A stretch of 64,000 nucleotides of DNA, from contig CM065379.1 in assembly GCA_033060915.1 (NCBI GenBank), forward strand, positions 36,335,318 through 36,399,317, read 5' to 3'. The notes beneath the pieces are model-generated. The model was given only the letters and a program-made list of their open reading frames with translations. It made no database searches and had not been told where the DNA came from. Shown piece by piece: positions 44,101 to 55,768 of the stretch. Origin of the DNA: Euryodendron excelsum (Eukaryota > Streptophyta > Magnoliopsida > Ericales > Pentaphylacaceae). Numbering within the stretch: the stretch's first letter is position 1; each line of letters opens with the position of its first letter. The position numbers and the translations under genes are program-made.

Positions 44101-45719
44101 GAAGGGAATGACCTGGCGCCTGTTGCAGTGGCTCCAGGCCAAAAATGCTTTTGGCGCCACTAGGATTGGCGCCAGGCCAAATATAGACTTGGCGCCACTA
44201 GTGACGTATCTTGAGAAGATTTGGGCGCTTGTACTAGTGACTACCATGCAATTTTTAGTCTGGCTTCACTCGGAGTAGCTTCGGAAGGTCCAAGAAGGAT
44301 TTAAGGGACCGGGAATGGCCCGAAAGGCCGGAAAAGGGACAGGAACCCTTAGAATAGAGTCTTGGAGGTAATGGACTTGAAAAAGGATGACAAGATTTGT
44401 CAGAAGGGTTGACTGGGCCATTAGGGGCAAAACGGTCAACTGGATCGAAAAGCTGCCAATACAGACTCGAAATGTCCCGGAAGAAGACTCGAGGTTTGGG
44501 AACATTATTTAAAGTGTACCCAAATGTTACTGGTTTGATACCCAGAGACGGTGTAGTGGGAAAAGACGACCGGCCCACCAGGGGCAAAACGATCATTTCG
44601 CATCAGGTTCGCCGAAATTGACTCGGAATGATCCGAAAAGATAATGGAAGGTCAAGAATACTATATAAAGCATTCCCAGGAGGCTACTGATTTGATACCT
44701 AGAGCTGGTGTGGTCCCCAGGGCGTTCGGATGCCTAGGGGCAAAATGTTCATCTTGACTGGAAAGTCTCGGAATTGACCCAAAACTGACTAGAAGGCACC
44801 TAATCATGTCGAATTGCTTTTAAGACAATCTTGGAAAGGGTGGACTTACCATTATGAGGACTTAGGTGTGTTCTCGAGAAACGTGCCGGCAAATGGCCCT
44901 ACGGGTAGTTTGGTCATTTTTTATCGAAGTGGGCTAGCAAGCACCGGTGTTGACTTGGGTTTTGAGTGTTTTCGCCACTCTGAAGACGGTCCCATGATAT
45001 AGGGGTTTCTTCGCAATTTCTTATATCGACTTGTTTGCAAGTATTTCTGCTACTCTGACAGTTGCGATGTTTGCAAGTACTTCCGCTACTCTGACGGTTT
45101 GCGATCACTCCCGAGATTGTGTGATCTCGGGAAACTGCTAAAGAGACTTAGCGCTTGAGAAGTCAACTTTCTTGGAAGGCATGCCGAAACAGACATTTCT
45201 ACATTGGCGGGCTAGCAGGCGCCAAAGGTGGACCGTTCTACCATCTAGGGGACTTGGGGTCTCATCCCGGTCGATAAGTTTGAAGGGACTTACCGTTTCG
45301 AAGAGATTTTTTTCAAAAAAACGTGCCAGACAGGATAGACTTACCGTCTCGAAGAATTAACTTTATCGAGAGAGGGATTGAAATTAGAATTGGGAAAGGG
45401 GACTTACCATTTTCAGAAAGACGTGCCTGATTTGGAATTAGAAAGGGGACTTACCGTCTTCGGAAAAACGCGCCTATTAGAAAGGAAAGTGGACTTATCA
45501 TCTTCAGAAAGACGTGCCTATTGGAATTGGACCGAATAATGCCCCTCTAAGGGCATTTTGGTCATTTTGTCTCTATTTGGGCGTAGTGGGCCCGCGAAGA
45601 GATGAATTGACGGGATTAGACTTAGAAAGTTGATTTGACTCAAAATATGACTACATTGACTTGAATATAAGTCTGGACGGATTGTAGACTGCCGAGCTGT
45701 CAAAAATGGAGTGCTTACA
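41133..45719 (-). mobile_element. Giant solo LTR E, complete, 4.59 kb
   Basis: On minus it starts TGTAAGCACTCCATTTTTGA at 45719 and ends CTGGGCACGACA at 41133, with the perfect 5-bp duplication AAACT. A TATA box (TTTATAAATA) lies at 44091-44100. TGGCGCCA-type dyads are at 44116-44195. The spaced GGGGCAAAACGGTCAA/GGGGCAAAACGATCAT motifs are at about 44416 and 44582, with a weaker copy near 44740. It aligns well with LTR B throughout, including the block at 41290-41370, but has fewer U3 repeats. There is no internal region. Short ORFs inside are not credible genes. Confidence 0.9.
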
Positions 45720-46360
45720 AAACTCATATATGGGAGAGAGACAAGGATTAATAGTGCAAAAATCAAAAAGCCTCAATCTTCCTCATTTATTCTGCAACTA
45801 TCACTACCGGGAGGAACCCTTGAGTTGTAACTTTTATTATCTTCACTTCTAAGAATGATTCTTAGTCTATTGTAACCTCATTACTTCCAAATAGGTTATT
45901 GTAAACGTTGAGAGCTTGAGTGTAGCTTGTATAATACACTTGTAAGATTGAGTGATCTTGGAAAAAATACTTGGAATTGAGAGTTTGGTGTAAGCTCTTG
46001 TGTAAAAGTGAGCTGGGCACTTTGAGCAAAAACTAGTAGCTGTGTAAGGAAGAAATTACATAGTGGAATACCTTCAAGGAGATCGAGGAAGAGAGGACGT
46101 AGGTAAGGATTGGGCTGAACCTCTGTAAATCTCTTGTTCTTTGCTTATTGTTGAATGTGTGTATGCTAACTACAGAATATTTGTGAATGCTATTTGTGCT
46201 TGTCAGTAATCTACTTGTTCTTGCTAACAATCTTAAGTTGCATCCGCATTACTTATTTTATTATCACTATCTAAGCAGAAATTTATTTTTGATTACACTG
46301 AGGTTTCACATTAATTTTAAAAGAACCCAATTCACCCCCAGGATATTCCTTAAGCTAACA
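45720..46360 (+). repeat. Copia-2 5' LTR, part 2 (R and U5)
   Basis: After the duplication AAACT, the LTR resumes with CATATATGGGAGAGAGAC. It contains a GTGAGCTGGGCACTTTGAGC-type segment and ends CTTAAGCTAACA at 46360, two bases before the PBS. Without LTR E the whole LTR is about 1.68 kb. Confidence 0.8.
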
Positions 46361-46362
46361 AT

Positions 46363-46375
46363 TGGTATCAGAGTT
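46363..46375 (+). promoter_or_regulatory. Copia-2 primer binding site
   Basis: TGGTATCAGAGTT complements initiator tRNA-Met except at the last two bases and lies two bases after the LTR end. Confidence 0.85.
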
Positions 46376-46417
46376 TGGTACTCATATATAAAGGCTTTAC
46401 ATCCTTGAGTAAAATCC

Positions 46418-47947
46418 ATGGCCAACATCACTAGAAGCTCTCTTACCAAAGGTCAATCCACAAACAGACCTCCCTTATTTAATGGCATGAACTATAATTA
46501 CTGAAAAAATAGAAAAAAAATTTATGTTCAATCTGTGGATTATAAACTGTGGAGAATCATTATAAATGGAACTAGAATTCCTATTAAAAGAATTGAATCT
46601 GTTGATGTGGCCAAGCATAAAAATGAATAGAATGCTAATGATTTTAGAATCATGCAAGCTAATGCTAAGGCTATGAATGTGTTATATTGTGCACTAGATC
46701 CTATTGAGTTTAATAGAATTTCAACCAGTGACACTGCTAAAGAGATTTGGAACATGTTAGAAGTCACTCATGAAGGTACAAATCAAATAAAAGAATCTAA
46801 AATTAATCTTCTTATACATAACTACGAAATGTTTAAGATAAAAACTGAGGAATCTATTACCGAAATGTTCACCAGATTTACTGACATCATAAATAGATTA
46901 AAATCTCTTGAAAAGAATTGTTCTAATAGTGAATAGGTAAGAAAAATACTCTGATCCTTGCCTAGAAGTTAGGAAGCTAAGGTGACCGTAATAGAGGAGG
47001 CTAAGAATCTAAATACTCTGCCTCTAGAAAAACAGCTGAGATCACTTATGACCTACAACTTAACTCAAAGGCAAAACATACAAGACGATGATAAGAAGAA
47101 GAAAAGGATAATTGCCTTCAAATCAACCTTAAATGAATCAAACAATGACGAAGAAAAAGATGAGGATTTAGCTATCATCACTAAAAAATTTAAGAGGTTC
47201 ATGAGGAAGAAATGGAGGAAAGAAAAAAATTTTGAAGTTAAGGGAGACTCAAGCAAAGGAGACTCTACCACAATCTGTTTTGAATGCAAGAAACCTGGGC
47301 ATATCAAGTCTGAATGCCCTCTACTCAAGAAGAGAAGAAAAAGAAGCAAAGAAGTTGTAGCAATGGCAGCAACTCTGAGCGGTAGTGAAGAGTCAAGCTC
47401 AAACGATAAATCTGACACTGAAGAAATAGCTAACCTCTATCTAATGGCTTAGGAAGGAGATGAAATTGAGGTATCTACTTCTGACTTTACTCTAGATAAA
47501 CTTCAAGATGCTTTTCATGATTTGATGGATGAATTTAAAAAATCAGGAGCCAAAAACTATTTTTTGAAGAAAATGATTTCTACCTTAACTAAAGAAAATG
47601 AAACCTTAGTTTTTGAGAATAAGTCATTAAAAGAGAAAATCAGAGACCTAGAAAACACTCTTGAAAAATTTGTGAAGGGAAGAGAAAGTCTTGATTTAGT
47701 CCTAGGAAATCAGAAATGCACCTTTGATAGAGGAGGAATTGGTTGTAATCTTTTTGTTAAAAAGAAGTCATACAAAAACCTTTTTGCCCAACCGAATGCT
47801 TCTAAAAATAGATGTTTTTATCGTCAAATGAGTCGTCACTACGCCAATCAGTGTTGGTTAAAAAGAACTTTTAAAAATGATGATAAGATGAAGCGGAAAC
47901 CAAAGAAGATTGCTAACACTAACCCAGTAGGACCCAACATGAAGTGA
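46418..47947 (+). pseudogene. Copia-2 gag (SIRE-like), multiple stops
   Basis: The ATG at 46418 opens MANITRSSLTKGQSTNRPP, the start of a SIRE-like Gag. The frame is constant to 47947 but carries stops at 46502, 46628, 46934, two shortly after, about 47450, and at the end. Domains: gag/UBN2 (46652-47050), a basic region, zinc knuckle CFECKKPGHIKSEC near 47276-47317 with all ligands, an acidic Ser-rich stretch, a coiled-coil-like region (47522-47690), and a second, damaged knuckle near 47812 (CFYRQMSRHYANQC, one Cys replaced by Arg). Comparison with Copia-3 suggests most stops arose from Trp, Gln or Arg codons by one transition. Confidence 0.85.
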
Positions 47948-47978
47948 GTACAAAAAATCAAAACTTAAAATATGTTTT

Positions 47979-50900
47979 GTGCATGTTTGTTTAAAATCTC
48001 AACTGAGAAAAAAAGTATGGTATTTGGATAGTGGCTGTCCACGGCACATGACAGGGGATGAAAGTCACTTTTCTTCTCTTTCACTCAAAGATGGAGGAAT
48101 GGTAACTTTCAGTGACAATGGTAAGGGTAAGATCATTGGAATTGGCAACATTGGTAAAATTCCTCAACCTTGATTGAAAATGTCGTTCTAGTTAAAGGTC
48201 TTAAACATAATCAATTAAGTATTAGTCAGCTGTGTGATAAAAGTTTCAAAGTGATTTCTGAATCTTCAAGATGTTCAGTAGTTAATACTCTAAATGGTTA
48301 TACTGTTTTGACAGGAATAAGACTATGAAACATATATGTTTTAAACTTGAATGATGTATTTGCTTCTACTATAAAATGCCTATCTGTTGTAAATGAATCT
48401 GTTGCTTGGCTTTGGCATATAAGGTTAGGACACACTAGCATAAGCACAATTTCTAAAGCTGCAAACCATGACATGGTTGTTGGTTTGCCAAAGATCAAGT
48501 TTGACAAAGATAGAACGTGTAATGCATGTCAAAAGGGTAAACAGATCAGAGAATCCTTCAAATCAAAAACAGAGATTTCAACCACAAGACAATTGCTAAA
48601 TATGGACTTGTTTGGACTAACCAGAACACTTAGCTTTGGAGAAAAACAATATGCTTTTGTGATTGTGGATGATTACTCTCGATATACTTGGACTTACTTT
48701 CTTGCTCACGAAAATGAAACTATATCTATGTTTGTCAAATTTTGCAAAAGAGTTCAAAATAAAAAAGGTTTTGCTATAACTGCTATTAGAACAGATCAAG
48801 GAAGAGAATTTGATTCCTCCCCATTCAAAATTTTCTATGATGAAAATAGTTTTGAACACAACTTCTTTATCCCTAGAGCTCTTTAGCAAAATGGTGTTAT
48901 TGAAAGGAAAAATAGGAATTTACAAGAAATGGCTAGATCCATGCTTTGTGAAAAAGTATTACCTAAATATTTTTTAGCTGAGGCAGTGAATACTGTTTGC
49001 TATGTTCTAAACAAGATTCTTATTAGAAGACATCTGAAAAAGACTCCCTATGAGCTTTGGAAAGAAAAAAAGCCCAACATCTCATATTTTCATGTTTTTG
49101 GTTGTAATTGTTTTGTTCTAAACAATAACAAAGAAAATCTAGAAAAATTCAATGCTAAGTCTGATGAAGGTTTTTTTCTTGATTACTCTATGTATAGTAA
49201 AGCTTTCAGAGTGTTCAACAAAAGAACCTTGCTAGTTGAAGAGTTTATTCATGTTACATTTGATGAAACTAACACTCTTGCAAACAGAAATGATGAAGCA
49301 GATGAAACAGACACAAGTGCTAGCATTATCGATGAAGTGCCAGCACCTGAAGTAACACTGTCAAGAAAAATTAGAGAAACAAAATTTAAGGAAAATGAAC
49401 TAAGTCCAACCATATCTCAATAGCAAATACAAGTAAATGAGGGGTTGCCAAGAGGATGGAAATTTATGCAAAATCATCCTCAAGATGAAATACTTGGTGA
49501 TCCATCGAAAGGAGTAAGAACAAGAGCTTCCATCAGAAATCTCTGTACACACTCTGCCTTCTTATCACAAGTGGAACCAAAGACCTTTCAAGAAGCTGAA
49601 AGAGATAAATACTGGATTAATGCTATGCAAGAAGAGCTAAATCAATTTGAAAGAAGCAAAGTGTGGAACCTTGTGCCCATACCTGAAGGATATCCAATCG
49701 TAGATACCAAATGGGTTTTTAGAAATAAAATGGATGAAGCTGGTACTGTCATCAGAAATAAAGTAAGGTTAGTTGCTCAAGGCTACAATCAAGAGGAAAG
49801 TATTGACTATGATGAAACCTTTGCACTTGTTGCTAAGCTAGAAGCAGTTAGAATGCTACTTACATTTGCATGCTTTAAAGACTTCAAGCTTTATCAAATG
49901 GATGTCAAAAGTGCTTTTCTAAATGGTATTATAAGGGAAAAAGTTTATGTTGAGCAACCACTAGATTTTGAGCATGATAAATTTCTTAATCATGTTTTTA
50001 AATTGTCCAAAGTTTTGTATGATTTAAAACAAGCACTTAGAGCATGGTATGAGAGACTAAGTAGATTTTTGCTAAAAAAATAAATTTTCAAGAGGCAAAG
50101 TTAATACCACTCTGTTTATTAAAATCAAAAATTCTAATATGCTTATTGTACAAATATATGTACATGATATTATCTTTGGATCTACTAATGAAAATTTGTG
50201 CAAGGATTTTGCTAAGAGTATGCAGGGAGAATTTGAAATGAGCATGATGCGAGAGCTAACTTTCATTCTTAGACTTCAAATTAAGCAATTCAAAGATGGA
50301 ATATTCATAAATCAGTCCAAGTACATCAAGGATCTGCTCAAAAGATTTAATTTTGAAGATCTAAAACCGATTGGGACACCTATAAATGTATTAACCAAAA
50401 TGAAGGCTGATGAAGCAGGTAACTCTGTTGATACAAAACTGTTTAGAAGCATGATAGGATCTTTACTATTCTTAACTATAAGTAGACCTGATATTATGTT
50501 TAGTATGTGTATGTGTGCTAGATTTCAAACTAATCCTAAAGAGTCACACCTCATTGTTGTAAAAAGAACTTTTAGATACCTAAAAAAACTTACAATCTTG
50601 GTATTTGGTACCCAAGTGGTACATCATTTGAACTTGTTGGATATACTGATACTGATTATGCTGGTAGTAGAACTGATTGAAAAAACACTAGTGGTGCATG
50701 TTAATTTCTTAGAAACATGATTATGTCTTAGTCTAGCAAGAAACAAAATTCAGTGGTCCTCTCAACTGCAGAGGCTGAATACATAGCTGTTGGCAGCTGC
50801 TGTGCTCAAGTGTTGTAGATTAAACATTAACTTAAAGATTATGAACTTACCTTTGATCATATCCCTATCAGGTGTGACAACACTAGTACAATAAATCTGA

Positions 50901-51097
50901 CCAAGAATCCTATTCAACACTCTAGAACCAAACACATTGAGATTAGGCACCATTTTATTAGAGACCACATAAAGTTGATGTCACTTTGGAATTTGTCAGC
51001 ACTAACTATTAGTTGGCTGATATTTTCACCAAACCTCTAAATGAAGACATATTTTGCATGATTCAAAGAAAACTTGGTATGTGTAATCCTATTTGAT
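47979..51097 (+). pseudogene. Copia-2 protease-integrase-RT-RNase H (SIRE-like), frameshifted
   Basis: Protease: WYLDSGCPRHMTGDES near 48013 keeps DSG. Integrase: zinc region HIRLGHTS...CNACQKGKQ (about 48416-48543), then MDLFGL, RTDQGREFD and ENSFEHNF of the DDE core, with a stop in the QQNG motif. Reverse transcriptase: 49445-50083 (DTKWVFRNKMDE, LYQMDVKSAFLNG), frameshift, then 50139-50720. The catalytic YVDD reads YVHD. RNase H is frameshifted and stop-laden to about 51097, with AEAEYIAVGS and RTKHIEIRHHFIRDH still visible. Relative to Gag, the frame changes at about 47950, 48170, 50085 and 50600. Confidence 0.87.
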
Positions 51098-51490
51098 AAT
51101 GTTTCTTGTTATCATATATCTCTCTCAACTATGGATCTCCTTCATGATATGAATCATTTTATTTTAAGTGATGTCAATCATTGAAAATACTGATAATGAT
51201 AACTAAAGTTGGTGTTTGAGAATGCATGAGGTCACCAATATTAACTAGTGCCAGCACTTGCTGAATTTGTGTTGAAATTTCTATATGATCACTACAGATT
51301 GGCAACACCTGTCCAAAGTGCCAACACTACTACATACTTATGTCTATCTTATTTTGGCATATAAATACTTAAAGCCCTAGATTATTGACCCATTCCAACA
51401 TTTCAGCCTTCCAAATTTGAAAATAATCACTCCCTCCATTTCTCAATCCTCAAAACCACCTTCACACACATTGATTCAAACCTCAATCCA
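51098..51490 (+). other. Copia-2 spacer between RNase H and extra ORF
   Basis: This non-coding stretch contains motifs AGTGCCAGCACTTG, GGCAACACCTGTCC and AAGTGCCAACACTAC. They resemble AGTGCCGACACTA in the element's own 5' LTR (near 40255). Copia-3 shows the same kind of LTR-like motif in its equivalent spacer. It may contain a promoter for the downstream ORF (inference). Confidence 0.5.
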
Positions 51491-53184
51491 ATGGAAATCT
51501 CTCAAAAAACATCTGTACCACCAGAAATCGAAGAATGGCAGCAGTTTCTTAGAATCCAAGTGCTGAACAAGCAGTAACTGATCCACTTGCCATTTTCGAG
51601 GGAAGAAAAGGAAAACTAGAAATGAAAAGGGGGAATCAAGTGCAATGGGAGAGAAATCGAAGAAAGGAAGAAAGGATAACAACGGAAAGGGTGTGGTATA
51701 AGTAGAACTAAACTCTGATGTTCTGAAAAATGACCCCTATTTTAATCGGGTATCACTGAAACAAAGGTATGAAACCTCTTTTTGTACTCGAAAAGTTATC
51801 AAAGGCAGATTTGTAGACTTTAATTTCTTTGAAGGGATATGAATTAGTTTTAAAGAAAAGTTTTCTTATCTGGGTTGGATAGAAATGGCAAATCTGGAAG
51901 AAAATTTGTACCCTGAACTGGTGAGACATTTTTATGCCGATCTTAAGCCATCCTCAAAGAATCCTAATAGATTGACTAGCTTTGTAAAGGGGGTAAAGAT
52001 AACAATCAGTGGAAAAATTTTGGAGAAAATTTTCAGTCTGCCTAAGGAAGCCATTGAGAATAGACCTAAGAATCTAAAAGAAAATATTTTCAGTGATTTT
52101 GGGTAAAGTGATACAAAGCAAGAATAAGAGGATAATAACCTTTGATGAGCTTTCTTTAGAGCTCAAATTAGTCCATCATTCCCTTAATCACTGCCTAGCT
52201 CCACGGATTGGTAGATTTGATTATGTTTCTAAAGCAGAGTTGCTTCTATTGTGGTGCTATGCTAGTAAGGATAAGAAACCTCTCATGACCACCATTCTCA
52301 TAGATAAAATGATGGCCGCTTCAACTCACAAAATTAGTGGCCTACCCTATGGTATGGCACTTACTAGAATTTTTAAACATTTTGGAGTTGAGCTCTCTGG
52401 TGAAAAAGGAGAAGCAGTCAAGGAAAGATAAGATGGGATTAATGAGTCAACCTTGAAGAGTATGAGGTATGAGAAAAATGCAAAAACAATCCAATGGGTC
52501 TGAAAAAAGGATGGCCAGTCCACTGCTGCCTCATCCTCACAGGCAGAACCAGAGGAACTTGAGGGTATTGATTTTGAAACCAAAATGATTGAGCTGTTGC
52601 ATCAATTTGACTCTAAGATTGGTCATTGTCTGACTATAGTTAAGAACCTAGGTACAAAAGTGGACCAACTATCTAAGAAGTTGAAAACCATCAAGTTGGA
52701 GATAAATTAGTCTATTCTGAAAGCCATGGAGGAAGGAAATGCCTCTACCTTTGACAAGGCAGCACTTAAATCTACAGAAAAAGATTTTGAAAAAGGGGAT
52801 TCTGAAGAAAGAGATTCTGCAGAAAAAGAACTCAGTGAGGAAGAACTAGAAAAACGGAAAGGAAAGGAAGCTGCAGAACCAGAAACAGAACCAGAAATGG
52901 AAAAGGGGACAGAAGAAATAATTGTTGGGCATCCTGTAGAGAGTGAGATAGATAAGCAAGTGCCAGAATTTGAGATTTCTTAAGCCACAGATAAAGGGAA
53001 AGCACCTACTGCAAGTGCTAACCCATCTAAATCTCATCCTTCTTTTTCTCCTCCTTACAAACCCAGATACAGGCAAAGAGCCCAAAAGAAAATAGCTTTC
53101 CTTCCTATCACCAAAGCTTATGGCCTTAGAGACCGACCTAGAAAGGGTGGCTCTAACACCCCTACTGATCCTATTATTGTATGA
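51491..53184 (+). pseudogene. Copia-2 extra ORF with putative plant transposon protein (PTP) domain
   Basis: This region after pol corresponds to the additional ORF of SIRE-like elements. An ATG at 51491 gives a short start (MEISQKTSV), then stops and frameshifts. The recognisable domain, at 51885-52431 in two frames, has LYPELVRHFYADLK, NRLTSFVKGVKITIS, RIGRFDYVSKAELLLLWCYA and SGLPYGMALTRIFKHFGVEL, the pattern of the plant 'putative plant transposon protein' family. A Glu/Lys-rich acidic region follows (52726-52983), then a short Pro/Arg-rich tail ending TDPIIV at the stop 53182-53184. Function is unknown; early papers called such ORFs env-like, but I see no signal peptide or clear membrane segment in the domain. 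Confidence 0.7.
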
Positions 53185-53700
53185 CTCTGCATTGCATTTC
53201 AGTTTTTATGTTTAGTACCTAAAACTTTCAGTTGTTTCTTTTTATTACCTATATTGTGTTTTGGATATTACTGGCAATGGACCTCTTGTAAGACAGTTTA
53301 CTTATGTTTTAATGCACTTTCTATATTTCTGTTCTTACTGCTTGAGTCATTACTAATAGGTTGCTTACTAATCCACTGTTCATTGCTTGATTCATTGTTA
53401 ATTGGTTGTCTCCTGAATAGTTATTCATTGCTTGGTTTGTTGTTGAATGATGGCTTACTGAATGGATATTCACAAATTGCTTATTTGATGCTTGGATGCT
53501 TGCTACATTTTCAATAGTTTCCATTTTGTGTTAGCATTTTTGTTATTGTACTAGTCATAATTCTCTCATATATCCTTTTTGATTCATTGACAAAAAGGGG
53601 AGAACTAATTTGTCCAAAGGGGAGAGCTGACTTGTAGAATGTTTGAATGCTGAATACGGAAAAATAAAGAATCCTCTATTAAGGGGGAGGATCTTATATT
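53185..53700 (+). mobile_element. Copia-2 3' non-coding tail with polypurine tracts
   Basis: A low-complexity stretch with repeated TTGCTT/GATTCATTG-type words at 53340-53510 creates a hydrophobic 87-residue ORF that I do not believe. Purine tracts AAAAAGGGGAGAA (about 53594), AAAGGGGAGAGC (about 53617) and AAGGGGGAGGA (53681-53691) are PPT candidates. The expected Copia-2 3' LTR start (TGTTGACC) is not seen; Copia-3 begins at 53701. Confidence 0.55.
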
Positions 53701-55751
53701 TGTTGGCCTAAGAGTGCAACCCAAGAGAGGGGATGAATTGGGTTTTACAAATAATCACTAATAATTTTAACCAAAAATTATTTAAGCAATCTAAATAATC
53801 AATCTAATAATAGAATCTAAGTGTGTGTGCAATGTGTTCAAGCAATCTCAAACAATCAATGAAAAACAGAGCATAAAATGAACACAAAGATTTATCGAGT
53901 TTTAGCCACAACTCGTGATCTACATCCTCACGCTTAGGACCGCCTTGAAAGCTCCTCCACTATGCAATCAATAATTACAAAGCAGGTGCTAGTTGATCCA
54001 GTGCCCAACTCACTTTTCACAAGAGCTCTTCCCAAGCTCTCAATTCTCCCAAGTGATTTTGTCCAAGTTTTATTCAAACTTATAAGTGATTTTTTCTAAG
54101 TTTTACTCAAACTTACAAGTGTTTTTCCCAACCTACCCTCAAATTCACAAGTTTACAAATCCACCCAAATCAAATAAATGAGGTTTACACAAAGTATCTC
54201 TCTCAAAGAGTGGATAAAATTAGTGTATATTAGTAAAACCCCAATATATTAGCAAAGCAACAGTAGTAGCTAAGGTTTATGCCTTCAAATTCGTTTATTG
54301 CACTTATATATCACTCTCCTGCATCTATCTATATGTTGTGAGGGTCATAGATATATGCCCTAGCTTCAATTCTAGTCGTTAGAGGTAGTGAAGGTTCCAT
54401 TAAATGCAAAACCGTGGAGTATAACGTTAAGAAATATAGTCATTACAGTGGCATGTGTCGACTCCTAGACTGGAAGTGTCAACACCTTGCTGTTCTACAA
54501 ACTGTTCTATTAGCAATCTGCCTCCATGTGTCGACTCTTGAGGTTTCAAGTGTTGATTCTTTCAAGTTTTAGCATATATCTCCAAGGCACCGTCTCGATG
54601 TGTTGACTCTTCTGAGCTTATGTGTCGACTCCTTTTAGGCTTTTCTAAAGTTATGCAATCTGTCTCTTTGTGTCGACACTTCTGGGTTCATGTGTCAACT
54701 CCTTTAAGCCTTTTTCAAAGTCGTGCAATCTATCTCGATGTGTCAACACTTCTGAGCTCATGTGTTGATTCTTTGAAGGATTTTTTCAAAGTCATGTATT
54801 CTGTTTTCATGTGTTGACTCTTGTAATCTTATGTATCGACTCTTCTGATGACATAAAAAAATTTTGTACTCTGTCTCCATGTATTGACACCTTTAGGCAC
54901 ATGTGTCGACTCTTCTGATGATTCATCAAAGTCTTGCTTACTATCTTCGTGTGTCGACTTTTAATGGTCTATGTGTTGACACTTGAAGAGCTAAGTGTCA
55001 ACTCCTAGAATGAATATGTCGACTTTTGCCAATTCAATTGCTCAGGTTCAAGTCACTGCCCATATATGTTGACTCCTGGTGGTCTAGGTGTTGACTCCTG
55101 CCAATACCATATGCTTCAATTTGTAAGACTTCTTCAACCTTCTTCCAATCCTTCAAGCACTTCATTGATATTTCAGATTAAGCTTCTAAGGCTTGAAATG
55201 TCTCCCTTCATACTTGTTATTTTTCAAGAGCTTCTTCAATCAATTCATGACTTCCTTTGATTTTTTGAAACTTCATCAAATCTTCCAAAATAGCTTCCAA
55301 TAGTTGTGATATTTACTTCACTTGATCTTTAACACCTTTAATCTCTTTGAGATGAAATCAATTCAATTTGATTATATCCAGGACTCTTTCAATCAACATC
55401 ACTTCTTCTATTGATCTAAGTCTTCTTCGAAATCTTCAAGACAGCTTCCAAGACTTGAGATCTCTTCTCTTCAGCTGATCTTTTATGCTTCTTTGAATAT
55501 CTTCAATCTCTTTACTTAATCTTTATCAACTTGATTTCCTCTAGAATTCTTCAATCAATATCACTTGTTCCATCTATTCAAGACTTCAACACACTTATCA
55601 AATTTTCTTGACGAGCTTTATTAGTTCTTTAATATATTCAAGCCTTAAGTCATAGTCTAATTAATGCATGAAATTATCTACACACTAAGTAAATTAACTA
55701 GACATCTAAACAAAGTTTTGTTACTATCAAAATTAAGGCATGGAGTCAACA
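53701..55751 (-). repeat. Copia-3 3' LTR, 2.05 kb
   Basis: On minus it starts TGTTGACTCCATGCC at 55751, directly after a polypurine tract, and ends at TAGGCCAACA (53701). Its U5 end matches the start of the 5' LTR at 63246 (CAACCCAAGAG, GGGTTTTACAAATAATCACT). U3 contains a 70-bp tandem repeat with GTCGAC dyads. The 5-mer outside its left end is ATATT; the partner is outside the window. Confidence 0.87.
54440..55110. repeat. 70-bp tandem repeat with GTCGAC dyads in Copia-3 LTR
   Basis: Six to eight diverged units carry TGTGTCGACTC or TGTTGACTCTT twice each, with spacers such as CTTTTTCAAAGTCGTGCAAT. Successive unit starts near 54601, 54671, 54741 and 54812 give a 70-71 bp period. The repeats lie in U3 (minus orientation) and may act as enhancer-like repeats. 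Confidence 0.8.
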
Positions 55752-55768
55752 ATCTCCCACTTTTTAAT
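55752..55768 (-). promoter_or_regulatory. Copia-3 polypurine tract
   Basis: On minus, ATTAAAAAGTGGGAGAT directly abuts the LTR start TGTTGACTCC. This is the standard PPT position. Confidence 0.8.

Noticed and set aside
47065..47418. 117-residue minus-strand ORF
   Set aside because: Antisense shadow of the Copia-2 Gag zinc-knuckle region; Leu/Ser-rich from complementing Lys/Glu codons.
53254..53517. Hydrophobic 87-residue ORF after the Copia-2 extra ORF, possibly an envelope transmembrane segment
   Set aside because: The DNA is a low-complexity repeat of TTGCTT/GATTCATTG words in the non-coding tail, and Copia-3 has no equivalent.
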